Both the position numbers and the translations under genes were made by a program. From contig NZ_AXAE01000024.1 in NCBI RefSeq assembly GCF_000472705.1, positions 80,274 through 144,273 on the forward strand: a stretch of DNA of 64,000 nt. The letters run 5' to 3'. Source of the stretch: Mesorhizobium erdmanii USDA 3471 (lineage in GTDB: Bacteria > Pseudomonadota > Alphaproteobacteria > Rhizobiales > Rhizobiaceae). Numbering within the stretch: position 1 is the first letter of the stretch; each line of letters begins with the position of its first letter. Positions 49,069 through 58,093 of this stretch are shown here, in pieces. The notes beneath the pieces are model-generated. The model did no database searches. It was not told the DNA's origin and worked only from the letters and a program-made list of their open reading frames with translations.

Positions 49069-49539
49069 CTACCGGTGCCAGCGGTCGATGCGCAGACCGC
49101 TCAACAACTCGGCCTCTTCGCGAGACACACGACGGATGGGCTGTGAGAAGGTCCAGACATGGCCCTCGGGATCGCGGGCCCGATATTGGCGTTCGCCGTA
49201 GAACTGGTCCGCCGGCTCCTGGATTATGTCGGCACCGGCCGCCCGTGCCTGCTCGCAATGGGCGTCCAGGCCATCCTTGAGCCTGACATAGACCGACTGC
49301 GTGTTCTTGCCCGAGACCGAAGCCGGGCTGGCGATGTAGTCGGCCCATTCGGAATCGACGATGATGGTGCACTCGCCGAATCGCATCTCGGCGTGGACGA
49401 GCTTGCCCTCGGCATCACTGATCACCATGCTGCGCTCGAAGCCGAAAGCCGCCTCCAGCCACGTCAGCGCCGCGCGAGGATCCCTGTAGAAGACACCGGA
49501 CCCAAGGCTCGCGTGCTTGAACGGATCGTCGATCGTCAT
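49069..49539 (-). CDS. VOC-family (glyoxalase/bleomycin-resistance-like) protein
   Basis: A 156-residue protein starting at ATG 49539. It has the beta-alpha-beta-beta-beta pattern of the VOC superfamily: GSGVFYRDPRAALTWLEAAF, FGECTIIVDSEWADY, VYVRLKDGLDAHCEQARAAG and RQYRARDPEGHVWTFSQPI. No purine-rich ribosome site precedes the ATG; it lies 17 bases after the corC-like stop, so translation may depend on coupling. Relatives include PhnB-like proteins; substrate unknown. Confidence 0.8.
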   Translation of the reverse strand: MTIDDPFKHASLGSGVFYRDPRAALTWLEAAFGFERSMVISDAEGKLVHAEMRFGECTIIVDSEWADYIASPASVSGKNTQSVYVRLKDGLDAHCEQARAAGADIIQEPADQFYGERQYRARDPEGHVWTFSQPIRRVSREEAELLSGLRIDRWHR

Positions 49540-49555
49540 CGGGGGAGCGGGCAGC

Positions 49556-50650
49556 TCAGGCCTGCTCGGTGCGCGCCGTGGCGCGCCGGCGGCGCTCGCC
49601 CTTCTGGCTCTGCACGATGCGCACGCGCTTGACGCGGCGCGGATCGGCATCGAGGACGTGGAACTCAAAGCCAGGAATGGCCTGCACCACCTCGCCGCGC
49701 GCCGGCACGCGGCCGAGCGTGTTGAAGATCATGCCGCCGATGGTGTCGACATATTCGCCATGTTCGCCGGCGGCGAAATCCCCACCGATCATCTTGGCGA
49801 CCTCGTCGATCTCAGCCTTGCCGTCGACGATGAAGACGCCGTCACCGGCCTGGGTGATCATCGGCTCGTCGTCGTCATGCTCGTCCTCGATGTCGCCGAC
49901 GACCATCTCGACAATGTCCTCGAGCGAGACAAGCCCGTCCGTACCGCCATATTCATCGATGACCAGCGCCATCTGCGTGCGTGTCGTCTGCATGCGGCCC
50001 ATCAGGTCGGAAGCAAGCATCGACGGCGGTACGAAGAGAACCTGGCGGATCAGATTGAGCTCGCCGATGGTGCGTGCCAGGTCGACCTGGGCGAGGTCCA
50101 ACTGCGTGGCGACGGGGGCTTTCCTGGTCGCGCGGCCCTTCTTGACGCGCGCAAGCTTGGTGATGTGGGCCAGCACGTCGCGAATATGAACCATGCCGCG
50201 TGGATCATCGAGCGTCTCGGAATAGACCGGCATGCGGGAATGGCCGGATTGCTCGAAGGTGCCAAGCAGGTCGCCGAGCGTCGTCGTGATCTCGACCGCC
50301 TCGATGTCGGCGCGCGGCACCATGACGTCCTCGACGCGCACCTCTCGCAGCCGCAATATGTTGTTGAGCATGGCGCGCTCGCCAGGCGAGAACGATTCCG
50401 CGTCACTCGCGGTCTCGGCCAGCGCACCGGCGATTTCCTCACGCAGGCTGGTGCCGTTGCGTTGCCTGAACAGGCCCAGAACGCGGTCGAACAAGGAGGG
50501 TCCGGCAGGCGAAGCTTCGCTGGCGGCGCTGCCGGTGTTGGCAACAACAGGGGTAACGGTACTCGGACTTGACCCCTCTTCCGACGTATCGGAAGCCTTG
50601 GTCGCACTGCCGGCGTCGGGGCGGGCGGCAGTCTCTGGTTTGTCGTTCAT
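49556..50650 (-). CDS. CorC/TlyC-like protein with CBS pair and transporter-associated domain
   Basis: A 364-residue hemolysin-III/CorC-type protein without the N-terminal membrane DUF21 domain. A low-complexity Ser/Thr/Ala-rich leader (about 1-55) precedes two CBS domains (VEDVMVPRADIEAVEITTTL; FVPPSMLASDLMGRMQTTRT) and a C-terminal CorC_HlyC domain (FIVDGKAEIDEVAKMIGGDF). The family is linked to Mg2+/Co2+ efflux; the enzyme-like name 'hemolysin' is historical. It is located just after ybeY, the usual rhizobial order. Confidence 0.9.
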   Translation of the reverse strand: MNDKPETAARPDAGSATKASDTSEEGSSPSTVTPVVANTGSAASEASPAGPSLFDRVLGLFRQRNGTSLREEIAGALAETASDAESFSPGERAMLNNILRLREVRVEDVMVPRADIEAVEITTTLGDLLGTFEQSGHSRMPVYSETLDDPRGMVHIRDVLAHITKLARVKKGRATRKAPVATQLDLAQVDLARTIGELNLIRQVLFVPPSMLASDLMGRMQTTRTQMALVIDEYGGTDGLVSLEDIVEMVVGDIEDEHDDDEPMITQAGDGVFIVDGKAEIDEVAKMIGGDFAAGEHGEYVDTIGGMIFNTLGRVPARGEVVQAIPGFEFHVLDADPRRVKRVRIVQSQKGERRRRATARTEQA

Positions 50651-50677
50651 CGTCGTCCGGTCAATTATCAGATGTAG

Positions 50678-51178
50678 TTACGCGTAGGGATCGGGAATGG
50701 CAAGCCTTGCGAGCGCCGCGCGTTCGATGGCCTCCATCTCCTCGGCCTCCGTGTCGGTCTCGTGATCGTAGCCCAGCAAATGCAGCAGGCCATGGATGAC
50801 GAGATGGGTGATATGGTTCCGCACGGGCTTGTCTTCCAGTGCCGCTTCGCGCGAAACCGTCTCGGCGGCGAGCACGATATCGCCCAGCATCGGCGGCAAT
50901 GGGCCGCCTCGTACAAGCGGAAAAGCCGGGAAAGACAAGACGTTGGTGGGTTTGTCCTTGCCGCGCCAGTCCGCATTGAGGGTTCGTATATGAGCATCGT
51001 CGGAAAAAACGACGCTGAGTTCGGAACGGCCCGTCACGCCGGTTTCGGCAAAAGCAGCGTCAGCCGCGCGATCGACCAGCCGCGTCAGGCTGGCCTCATC
51101 GGGCCAATCGCCCGCTTCGACCGATATATCGATATCGACGAGAGCAGCCCCGTCGCCGGATAAATTGTCCTCAGGCAT
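50678..51178 (-). CDS. ybeY: rRNA maturation endoribonuclease YbeY
   Basis: Zinc-dependent enzyme for 16S rRNA 3'-end maturation and 70S quality control. The 166-residue protein shows RTLNADWRGKDKPTNVLSFP and the metal-binding signature HLVIHGLLHLLGYDHETD (three His). It starts 18 bases after phoH, forming the conserved phoH-ybeY-corC unit. Confidence 0.96.
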   Translation of the reverse strand: MPEDNLSGDGAALVDIDISVEAGDWPDEASLTRLVDRAADAAFAETGVTGRSELSVVFSDDAHIRTLNADWRGKDKPTNVLSFPAFPLVRGGPLPPMLGDIVLAAETVSREAALEDKPVRNHITHLVIHGLLHLLGYDHETDTEAEEMEAIERAALARLAIPDPYA

Positions 51179-51196
51179 GAACCTGCATCGTCAAAA

Positions 51197-52246
51197 TCAA
51201 TTCTCGGCGCCCAGGCCGCGCGCCAGCTTGGCGTCACGGTCATAGGCCCGAACGATTTCCGCCACCAGCGGATGGCGCACGACATCGACATCGTTGAAGC
51301 GCACGGTGACCGCGCCGGCCACCCCGTCGAGCACACGCAAGGCCTCGACCAGACCCGATTTGGTGCTCGGAGGAAGGTCTATCTGGGTCGGATCGCCGGT
51401 GACGATCATGCGCGAGTTCTCGCCAAGACGCGTCAGGAACATCTTCATCTGCATTGGCGTGGTGTTCTGCGCCTCGTCGAGGATGACGGCGGCATGCGCC
51501 AGCGTGCGGCCTCGCATGAAGGCGAGCGGCGCGATTTCGATCACTTCCGCAGCAATGGCGCGCTCGACCTTGTCGGCGGGCATCATGTCGTAAAGCGCGT
51601 CGTAGAGCGGCCGCAGATACGGATCGACCTTCTCCTTCATGTCGCCCGGCAGGAAGCCCAGCCGTTCGCCGGCCTCGACGGCCGGCCGCGACAGGATGAT
51701 GCGCTCGACCATGCCGCGCTCGAGCAGCATCGCCGCGTGCGCCACCGCCAGATAGGTCTTGCCGGTACCGGCCGGACCGATGCCGAACACCAGTTCCGAC
51801 CGCTCCAGCGCGCGCATATAGGCGTCCTGGTTGAGCGAGCGGGCATAGATCGTCTTCTTGCGGGTGGCAATCTGGGCGGCGGAAACCTTGCCCTTGCGCT
51901 CAAGCGTCGGCAGCGTCAGTTGATCGTCGGCGGCGACCGCCATGCGCACGGCGCCATCGACGTCGGACTGGCCGATATCGACGCCCTTCTGCAGAATCCC
52001 ATAGAGGTTGTCCAAGGCGCGGCGCGCCTGTTCGGCCGCCGAAGCCGAGCCCTTGATGGTCAGCTGGTTGCCGCGCGAGCGGATGTCGACGCCAAGCTTC
52101 TGCTCGAGCCGGGCGAGGTTCTCGTCGAACTGACCGTAAAGGGCGCTGGCAAGCTTGTTGTTGTCGAAAGTCAGAACGATGTGCGCCATGTCAGAAGCCC
52201 CAGATGCCGGTACCGGGGGCAGGTTCTTCAGCTCTGCTGCGCTCAA
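51197..52246 (-). CDS. PhoH-like ATPase (YbeZ)
   Basis: P-loop NTPase that partners YbeY, often with RNA helicase-like activity. The start is taken as TTG 52246, because GGAGAG lies about eight bases upstream; ATG 52189 (MAHIVLTFD) is the alternative. The 349 residues include Walker A (FGIGPAGTGKTYLAVAHAA), LILSRPAVEAGERLGFLPGD, Walker B (AAVILDEAQNTT) and MFLTRLGENSRMIVTGDPTQ. It lies between miaB and ybeY. Confidence 0.93.
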   Translation of the reverse strand: MSAAELKNLPPVPASGASDMAHIVLTFDNNKLASALYGQFDENLARLEQKLGVDIRSRGNQLTIKGSASAAEQARRALDNLYGILQKGVDIGQSDVDGAVRMAVAADDQLTLPTLERKGKVSAAQIATRKKTIYARSLNQDAYMRALERSELVFGIGPAGTGKTYLAVAHAAMLLERGMVERIILSRPAVEAGERLGFLPGDMKEKVDPYLRPLYDALYDMMPADKVERAIAAEVIEIAPLAFMRGRTLAHAAVILDEAQNTTPMQMKMFLTRLGENSRMIVTGDPTQIDLPPSTKSGLVEALRVLDGVAGAVTVRFNDVDVVRHPLVAEIVRAYDRDAKLARGLGAEN

Positions 52247-52279
52247 CCGTCTCTCCTCATCTGCCGAGGCTTGTGGCTA

Positions 52280-52327
52280 TGCATGTCGTTGTCCCATAAC
52301 TGCGGGCACTTTTGAGCGACAGGCATC
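52280..52327. repeat. Dispersed palindromic repeat, family B copy 3
   Basis: GCATGTCGTTGTCCCATAAC and CACTTTTGAGCGACAGGCAT form an imperfect palindrome. It fills the miaB-phoH gap, and its last two bases overlap the miaB stop codon. Confidence 0.7.
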
Positions 52328-53735
52328 AGGCCAACTCGGCGAACAGGCTGTTGTAGCCCGTCTTCGTGATTCGCACCTGGATAATGTCACCGATTTCGCC
52401 GGCCTTTTCATCAACAATAACGGGCTGCAGCCAAGGTGAGCGGCCGACCTTCTGGCCAGCCTGGCGGCCGGGCTTCTCGATCAGCGTGCCGATGGTGCTG
52501 CCGACAAGGCTCAAGCCGAAATCCTGCTGCTGTTTCAGGAGCAGTGCCTGCAGGCGCTGCAAGCGCTCGTCCTTGATCGTTTCCGGCACGTGATCAGGCA
52601 TTTCGGCGCCCGGCGTGCCCGGACGCGGCGAATATTTGAACGAAAAGGCCGAGGCGTAGTTCACCTGGCGCACCAGTTCCATGGTCGCCTCGAAATCCGC
52701 GTCCGTTTCACCGGGGAAGCCGACGATGAAGTCGCCTGACAACGCGATATCAGGGCGCGCGGCGCGGATGCGGTCGAGCAATGCCAGATAATCCCTGGCG
52801 GTATGCCTGCGATTCATCGCCTTGAGGATGCGGTCGGAGCCCGATTGCCCCGGCAGATGCAGATACGGCATCAGCGCGGACAAATCGCGGTGTGCCGCGA
52901 TCAGCTCGTCGTCCATGTCGCGCGGATGGCTGGTGGTATAGCGCAACCGCGCCAGTCCGGGGATTTCGGCGAGACGGAACAGCAGGCGGCCAAGGCCCCA
53001 TTCCTCGCCATTGTCGCCCTGGCCGTGCCAGGCATTGACGTTCTGGCCGAGCAGCGTCACCTCGCGTACGCCGGCCTCGGCCAGGCGCTCGGCTTCCGCG
53101 ACGATCTGCGCCACCGGCCGCGACACTTCCGAGCCGCGCGTATAGGGGACGACGCAGAAGGTGCAGAATTTATCGCAGCCTTCCTGCACGGTGAGGAAGG
53201 CGGTGACACCGCGCTTGATCACCTCGGCGCGCTTCGGCTGCGGCAGATGCTCGAACTTGTCCTCGATGGCGTAGTCGGTCTCGACGATCTTTTCGCCGCC
53301 GCGGACTCTGGCCAGCACGTCGGGCAGACGGTGATAGGTCTGCGGGCCGATGACGAGGTCGACGGCCGGCGACCGCCTGATGATCTCGGCACCTTCGGCC
53401 TGCGCCACGCAGCCGGCGACGCCGATCAGCAGCTCGCGGCCGGCACTGGCGCGCTCGGCCTTCATGTCGCGGATACGACCGAGCTCGGAATAGACCTTTT
53501 CCGCAGCCTTCTCCCTGATATGGCAGGTGTTGAGCAGCACCAGATCGGCCTCGTCGATGGCATCGGTCGCCGTATAGCCGTCGGCGGCCAGCGCATCGCC
53601 CATGCGCTGTGAATCGTAGACGTTCATCTGGCAGCCATAGGTCTTGATGAAGACCTTTTTCGCTGCCGTGGCGCGCGCAGCCGGCTGCCCGGCCACTGTG
53701 CCGATGTCGTCGCTTTCAATCGTGTTCAAGTCCAT
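52326..53735 (-). CDS. miaB: tRNA-2-methylthio-N6-dimethylallyladenosine synthase MiaB
   Basis: Radical-SAM methylthiotransferase that modifies A37 of tRNAs reading UNN codons. ATG 53735 (MDLNTIESDD) is preferred; 469 residues. The N-terminal UPF0004 domain has its three cluster Cys in KTYGCQMNVYDS, LLNTCHIREKA and GVAGCVAQAEG. The radical-SAM Cys triad is GCDKFCTFCVVPYTRG. A TRAM domain closes the protein (GRSPWLQPVIVDEKAGEIGD). Confidence 0.97.
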   Translation of the reverse strand: MDLNTIESDDIGTVAGQPAARATAAKKVFIKTYGCQMNVYDSQRMGDALAADGYTATDAIDEADLVLLNTCHIREKAAEKVYSELGRIRDMKAERASAGRELLIGVAGCVAQAEGAEIIRRSPAVDLVIGPQTYHRLPDVLARVRGGEKIVETDYAIEDKFEHLPQPKRAEVIKRGVTAFLTVQEGCDKFCTFCVVPYTRGSEVSRPVAQIVAEAERLAEAGVREVTLLGQNVNAWHGQGDNGEEWGLGRLLFRLAEIPGLARLRYTTSHPRDMDDELIAAHRDLSALMPYLHLPGQSGSDRILKAMNRRHTARDYLALLDRIRAARPDIALSGDFIVGFPGETDADFEATMELVRQVNYASAFSFKYSPRPGTPGAEMPDHVPETIKDERLQRLQALLLKQQQDFGLSLVGSTIGTLIEKPGRQAGQKVGRSPWLQPVIVDEKAGEIGDIIQVRITKTGYNSLFAELA

Positions 53736-53810
53736 CGGCCGGCTTCTAACGCCTTTCCGTGACAAAAAACAGACGATTCTCGACATGCATTCGCAGGCGC
53801 GTGGCCCGCG

Positions 53811-54611
53811 CTAGCGGCTCGGGCGCGGATCGGCGAGTGCAGTCCGCATCATTTCGCGCACCTGGCCTTCCATCAGCCGGGCTGTTTCCTTGCGGTTCGA
53901 GCCTTTGGCAAAGGCGATCGGCTCGCCGAAATGCACCTCGACGTCGAGCGCGCCCTCCGCCATCAGCACTTTCAGATGCGGCATCAAATCCTCGTCGCCG
54001 ATCCAGGCCGAGATCGGCCGGTGGCGGCGGCCGAGCGGCACGCCGTGCAGGCGCGTGTAGGCGATCGCCACCGGCTGGATGAACACCTGCTCGGCCGCCC
54101 CCTCCGAAATCGCCATCGAAGCGGCACCGAACAGCGTGCTCTTGAACGGCAGGACGGCATTGCCGTCACCGGTCGAACCCTCGGCGAACAGCACCATGGC
54201 ATCGCCTTTTGCCATGCGGCTGGCGATCTCGCTGGCCTGGTCGCCGGACGAGCGCTTGCGTTCGCGTTCGATGAAGACGGTACGCTGCAGTTTCGACAGC
54301 ATGCCGATCAGCGGCCAGCCTTCCATATCGGCCCTGGCGATGAATTTCACATCGGCAAAGGAGCCCAGAACCATGATGTCGGTCCAGGAGATGTGGTTCG
54401 CGGCAACCAGCAAGGGCCGCTTGTCCGACAGCGCACCCTTGACATGGACGCGCATGCCGAGCGCCCTGAGGATCAGCCTGTGCCAGATCTTGAGGATGAC
54501 GGTTTCCGGCCACCAGCCGGTCTTCATCGACAGGATCTGCAATGGTACCAGGACCAGCGAACCGGCAACGACAAGGCCCAGGGCCAGGAAGATCCTGATT
54601 TTTCCTATCAT
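53811..54611 (-). CDS. PlsC-family 1-acyl-sn-glycerol-3-phosphate acyltransferase (possibly OlsA)
   Basis: Membrane acyltransferase of 266 residues with an N-terminal hydrophobic segment. The catalytic His-x4-Asp is in AANHISWTDIMVLG, and the substrate motif is FAEGSTGDGNAVLPFKS. It may make phosphatidic acid (PlsC). However, in Sinorhizobium meliloti the acyltransferase next to miaB is OlsA, which acylates lyso-ornithine lipid, so that role is plausible here by synteny. No olsB gene is in the window. Confidence 0.85.
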   Translation of the reverse strand: MIGKIRIFLALGLVVAGSLVLVPLQILSMKTGWWPETVILKIWHRLILRALGMRVHVKGALSDKRPLLVAANHISWTDIMVLGSFADVKFIARADMEGWPLIGMLSKLQRTVFIERERKRSSGDQASEIASRMAKGDAMVLFAEGSTGDGNAVLPFKSTLFGAASMAISEGAAEQVFIQPVAIAYTRLHGVPLGRRHRPISAWIGDEDLMPHLKVLMAEGALDVEVHFGEPIAFAKGSNRKETARLMEGQVREMMRTALADPRPSR

Positions 54612-54638
54612 ACTCTCTGGCCTTGTCCCGGCCCCTGG

Positions 54639-55133
54639 CTAGCGAAGATCGCGGCGCATGACAAGCGCACCGGTCGGCCCGCGGTCGGGCGACTTGTAGT
54701 AATCCGGGCGCTTGCCGACTTCGCGGAAGCCTAGCCGACGGTAGAGGGCGATCGCGGCGACATTGGTCTCGTCGACCTCGAGGAACAGCGCTTCGGCCCG
54801 CTGCGCATGCAGTTCGCGCAGCACCGCATCCATCAGTTGCCAGCCGAGCCCCTGTCGGCGATGCGAGCGGGCCACCGCGACGGTCAGGATCTCACCCTCG
54901 CCGGCTGCCAACCGGGCCAGCACGAAGCCGACCGGCGGCTTGGCGCCCTGCCCGGTCTCGCGCGCGGCGTAGCCGAACACGGTGTCCTGTTCGAGCAAGG
55001 CGGCGAACTCGCCATCGGTCCATGGACGGACAAAGTCCTCGCGGTGCAGCACGGAGACCGCGGGGCTGTCGGTGATCCTGAGCGGCTCGAGCGCATAGTC
55101 CCGGCGGCGCGGCTGGAGAAAAGGTATGCGCAT
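54639..55133 (-). CDS. rimI: Ribosomal-protein-alanine N-acetyltransferase RimI
   Basis: GNAT enzyme that acetylates the N-terminal Ala of ribosomal protein S18. The 164 residues include ILTVAVARSHRRQGLGWQLM (motif A with R/Q-x-x-G-x-G) and LFLEVDETNVAAIALYRRLG, which is typical of RimI, and GKRPDYYKSPDRGPTGALVM. Its ATG overlaps the tsaB stop by one base. The tsaB-rimI pairing supports the call. Confidence 0.9.
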   Translation of the reverse strand: MRIPFLQPRRRDYALEPLRITDSPAVSVLHREDFVRPWTDGEFAALLEQDTVFGYAARETGQGAKPPVGFVLARLAAGEGEILTVAVARSHRRQGLGWQLMDAVLRELHAQRAEALFLEVDETNVAAIALYRRLGFREVGKRPDYYKSPDRGPTGALVMRRDLR

Positions 55134-55810
55134 TAATTTTGTTGCCTTGATAAAATGAACCCCGCCTGCGGCTTGGCGTCGGCGCCGCGCAGATAAAGCG
55201 GTTTTGGCCTCTCGCCCTCACCCCTGGCCGCAGCCAAGCGGGCGTAAGTGAGAATGTCGGCGGTGGCCGTCCGAGGCCCGATATCGCAAGCAAGGCCCGA
55301 CGATGCGGCGATCTGCACCGCCGCGGTACCGGCAAGCACCGCGGAGCTCTCCATCGCCAGGGCGGTAGCTTCCGGCAATGCGATCACTGCCGGACCGTAA
55401 GTCAAGCCTAACGCTTTGTCGTACAGTGCGGCGTGGATTTCCTCGCGACCGGCATCGAGCGCCGCGAGCACGGCGCGGCTGGGAAAAGCCGCCGCGGCCT
55501 CAGCGGCCAGCGCTTCGAGCGTCGTGACGCCGATCGCCGGGATTTTCAACGCCAGCGCCAGACCACGCGCCGTGGACACGCCGACGCGCAAACCGGTGAA
55601 GGAGCCGGGGCCGACCGAGACGGCAATGGCGCCAAGTTCGGCGTAGTCGGTCGCGCCCCCTGTCAGCGCCTCGGCGATGACGGCCATCAGGTGCTCGGCA
55701 TGGCCCTTGCCGAGATCGAGCACCGAGCGGCCAAGCTCCCGCCCGGCCGCCGCGTCGTAGACGCAGGCGGCGCAGAGGCTGGCGGCACAGTCGATGGCAA
55801 GCACTTTCAT
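55133..55810 (-). CDS. tsaB: tRNA threonylcarbamoyladenosine biosynthesis protein TsaB
   Basis: Non-catalytic partner of TsaD in making t6A37 in tRNA. ATG 55810 (MKVLAIDCAASLCAACVYD) is preferred; 225 residues. The ASKHA fold shows GKGHAEHLMAVIAEAL, AIAVSVGPGSFTGLRVGVST and VLAALDAGREEIHAALYD. The C-terminus extends normally. It heads the tsaB-rimI-acyltransferase run, and no gene is coupled upstream. Confidence 0.94.
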   Translation of the reverse strand: MKVLAIDCAASLCAACVYDAAAGRELGRSVLDLGKGHAEHLMAVIAEALTGGATDYAELGAIAVSVGPGSFTGLRVGVSTARGLALALKIPAIGVTTLEALAAEAAAAFPSRAVLAALDAGREEIHAALYDKALGLTYGPAVIALPEATALAMESSAVLAGTAAVQIAASSGLACDIGPRTATADILTYARLAAARGEGERPKPLYLRGADAKPQAGFILSRQQN

Positions 55811-55906
55811 GAAACGACCGGTTCCGAGAAACAACTCCCTGTGCCCGCCAAGGCGCGCCACCGCAAGCACAATTTGTTAAGCGGCTTCGGTTCAGCCGGC
55901 GCGCTG

Positions 55907-57010
55907 TCAGACCTGTTCGATGCGCAGCATGTGGTTGTCCCAGACATAGTCCGGTTCCAGCCGTATCGCGCCGCTGCCCTCGACGATCTCGCCTGCTCCC
56001 GTCGTTGCCATGAAGCCCGACCCGTCCGGCGCAAGGCCGCAAACCTCGACCAGCGCGCTCGACGATGCGACCTGACCGCTGGCGGCATCGATCACGACAA
56101 GCGAATTGCCTTCCGGTGACGAGACGGCGACGGTGCCGGCCAAAGGATTGGCGGCGACCGAACCGATATAGTTGCGGAAGCCGGATAATATGTCCTGCGG
56201 CATGTCGAGCAAAGCCAACTCCTTGCCACGGGCAGCGCGGCCGACCAGCAGCGGCCGGTCAGTGGCCGCCCCCCGATACTGGCAGCCGAACCAGACGGTG
56301 CCGGATGGGTCGGTGTCCATGTGGCGGATAGACAGCTGGTGCAGCGCGGCAGGCAATTCATGCTTTTCGATGAGATCGCCGGAGACGCGGTCGATCAACA
56401 CGTAGGACGGCTTCATGGTGGCGATGTTGAGCTCGGCGCGACCGTAGTCGGGATGGGTCTCGATGCCACCATTGGCGACCGCGATCGTCCTGCCATCGCC
56501 CAGCAACAGAAGCTCGTGCGGCCCCATGCCATGGGTCGGGAACTCGCCGATGCGACTGAATTTCGCCCGCGCATCGTAGACTCCGACGACGCCGGCAGCA
56601 TTGTCGAAGTCGTTCTCGGTGGCATAGAGCAGGGCGCCGTCGGGCGAGAACACGCCATGGCCGAAGAAGTGTCGGCCGGTGACGCTGGCGACGGTCTGCG
56701 GCGCGTCACGGCCCGAATGATCGAACACCACGGCAAATGTGCCGGGCTGGCGGGCGAAGACCACCGAACGCCTCGATATGGGATCGAAGGTGACGTCATG
56801 GCCGCGGTCGGGCAGATCGATCGCATGCAACACCTTGCCGGCCTCGGACAGGACGGCGGCGCCAAAACTACCGTCGCGCTTGACGAAAGCGGTGGCGAAG
56901 ACAGCGTCAGCAGCAAGCGTTGCCGCCCATGCCGGCGGCGCCATCGCGGCGGCAAAGCCGATGCCCGCGGCTCTGAGGAAGTCCCGGCGATCGATGAGCG
57001 AGGTTTTCAA
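55907..57010 (-). CDS. DUF1513 protein, Tat-exported, last gene of the iron cluster
   Basis: A 367-residue periplasmic protein. It starts with TTG 57010, three bases after the second imelysin stop; the Tat signal IDRRDFLRAAGIGFAAAM follows directly. The rest resembles a seven-bladed beta-propeller (HDVTFDPISRRSVVFARQPG, GVFSPDGALLYATENDFDNA, THGMGPHELLLLGDGRTIAV). DUF1513 genes usually follow imelysin and di-heme oxidoreductase genes. The protein is assumed to act in periplasmic iron handling, but no activity is known. Confidence 0.9.
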   Translation of the reverse strand: MKTSLIDRRDFLRAAGIGFAAAMAPPAWAATLAADAVFATAFVKRDGSFGAAVLSEAGKVLHAIDLPDRGHDVTFDPISRRSVVFARQPGTFAVVFDHSGRDAPQTVASVTGRHFFGHGVFSPDGALLYATENDFDNAAGVVGVYDARAKFSRIGEFPTHGMGPHELLLLGDGRTIAVANGGIETHPDYGRAELNIATMKPSYVLIDRVSGDLIEKHELPAALHQLSIRHMDTDPSGTVWFGCQYRGAATDRPLLVGRAARGKELALLDMPQDILSGFRNYIGSVAANPLAGTVAVSSPEGNSLVVIDAASGQVASSSALVEVCGLAPDGSGFMATTGAGEIVEGSGAIRLEPDYVWDNHMLRIEQV

Positions 57011-57013
57011 GGC

Positions 57014-58093
57014 TCAATCCCCGTCCAGCGATGAAAATCCGGCGGTGAGGCCGAATTCGGCGGTCAGCCTGGTGCCGATAAGGGTCGACAGGCTGGAGGT
57101 GATCAGAGCGAGATGCTCGAGTTTTTCGCGCAGAGCCGGGTCGGCAAGCGTCTTGTCGATCGGACCCTGAATGGAGTTCGCCGTAGCGACACCGTTGGCC
57201 AGCTGGATATGGATCGACTCTGCCATCCAGCGCTCATCTTCAGGCAATGCATCGCCAAGCTTCGAGGCCTGGAACAGCGTATCGATGCCGGCGAGATTTC
57301 CGGCCAGCGAATTGGCGGTGTTTTGCGACCGCCAGTAGATCGCCTGCTTCGGCTTGTCCGCACCGGGCTTGCCGCCAAGGAAGCCTTTCAGGCGGACATC
57401 CCTCACCATTTCCAGTTCGTTGATGAAAACACCGGCCAGTTCGGTCACCGCTTCATTGCCGTCGCGGTAGAGCGCGTTCTGTGGCCCCGGATTGGCCCAG
57501 AGCGCGGCAAAGCCATCCGGCTTGTTCCAGGCTGCGCTGACCTCGCCGGCCATGGCTTCGATATTGCCGGCGACCGCGGCGCCGTAGGCGCAGCGATAGG
57601 GATTATCCTTGCCAGTCAGCGCATCGGCGCCGTCGCCGTATAGCACGAATTCCAGCGCGCCGAGCCCTTGCATGGCAATACTCTTGCCTGCCAGTTGTGC
57701 TGGATCGGTGGCGCTCGGGTCTTTGTCCGCCAGCGCCGCCTGCACCTGCTTCAGGCCGAGGCCCTTGCGATCCGGCCAGTAGAGCATGCGCTCCAGCCGG
57801 TTGTTCTCCTTGATCGGCCCGAAGCCGATGATCTCGGCTGACGACCAGGCATGGACGGTGGCGGAGAATTCAGCCCGTGCGGTTTCGAGTTCGCCTTGGG
57901 AGGGCGCTTCGCAGAGCTTGTGCACCGCTTTCGCCAGAACTTGTGCATGCTCGTGCAGGTCGGCATAGGCTGGCCGGACAAAGCCGTCGATCGCCCTCTG
58001 GATGATGTCGGAGGCCTTCACCGCAGCCGATGCCGGGGAAACGCCCAGCAAGGCCAGCGGCAGGACGAAAAGCAGGGCAGAGCGCTTCAGCAT
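57014..58093 (-). CDS. Imelysin-family (M75) periplasmic protein, second copy
   Basis: A 359-residue exported protein. ATG 58093 overlaps the upstream stop (TGATG); a GTG at 58096 is the alternative. The signal peptide ends SPASAAV. The imelysin domain covers the rest (FVRPAYADLHEHAQVLAKAV; EIIGFGPIKENNRLERMLYW). The GxHxxE motif of the family reads GLGALE (143-148), so the His is replaced by Gly. The other imelysin in the cluster keeps the His. Imelysins resemble the EfeO-type iron-uptake protein; peptidase activity is doubtful. Confidence 0.9.
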   Translation of the reverse strand: MLKRSALLFVLPLALLGVSPASAAVKASDIIQRAIDGFVRPAYADLHEHAQVLAKAVHKLCEAPSQGELETARAEFSATVHAWSSAEIIGFGPIKENNRLERMLYWPDRKGLGLKQVQAALADKDPSATDPAQLAGKSIAMQGLGALEFVLYGDGADALTGKDNPYRCAYGAAVAGNIEAMAGEVSAAWNKPDGFAALWANPGPQNALYRDGNEAVTELAGVFINELEMVRDVRLKGFLGGKPGADKPKQAIYWRSQNTANSLAGNLAGIDTLFQASKLGDALPEDERWMAESIHIQLANGVATANSIQGPIDKTLADPALREKLEHLALITSSLSTLIGTRLTAEFGLTAGFSSLDGD

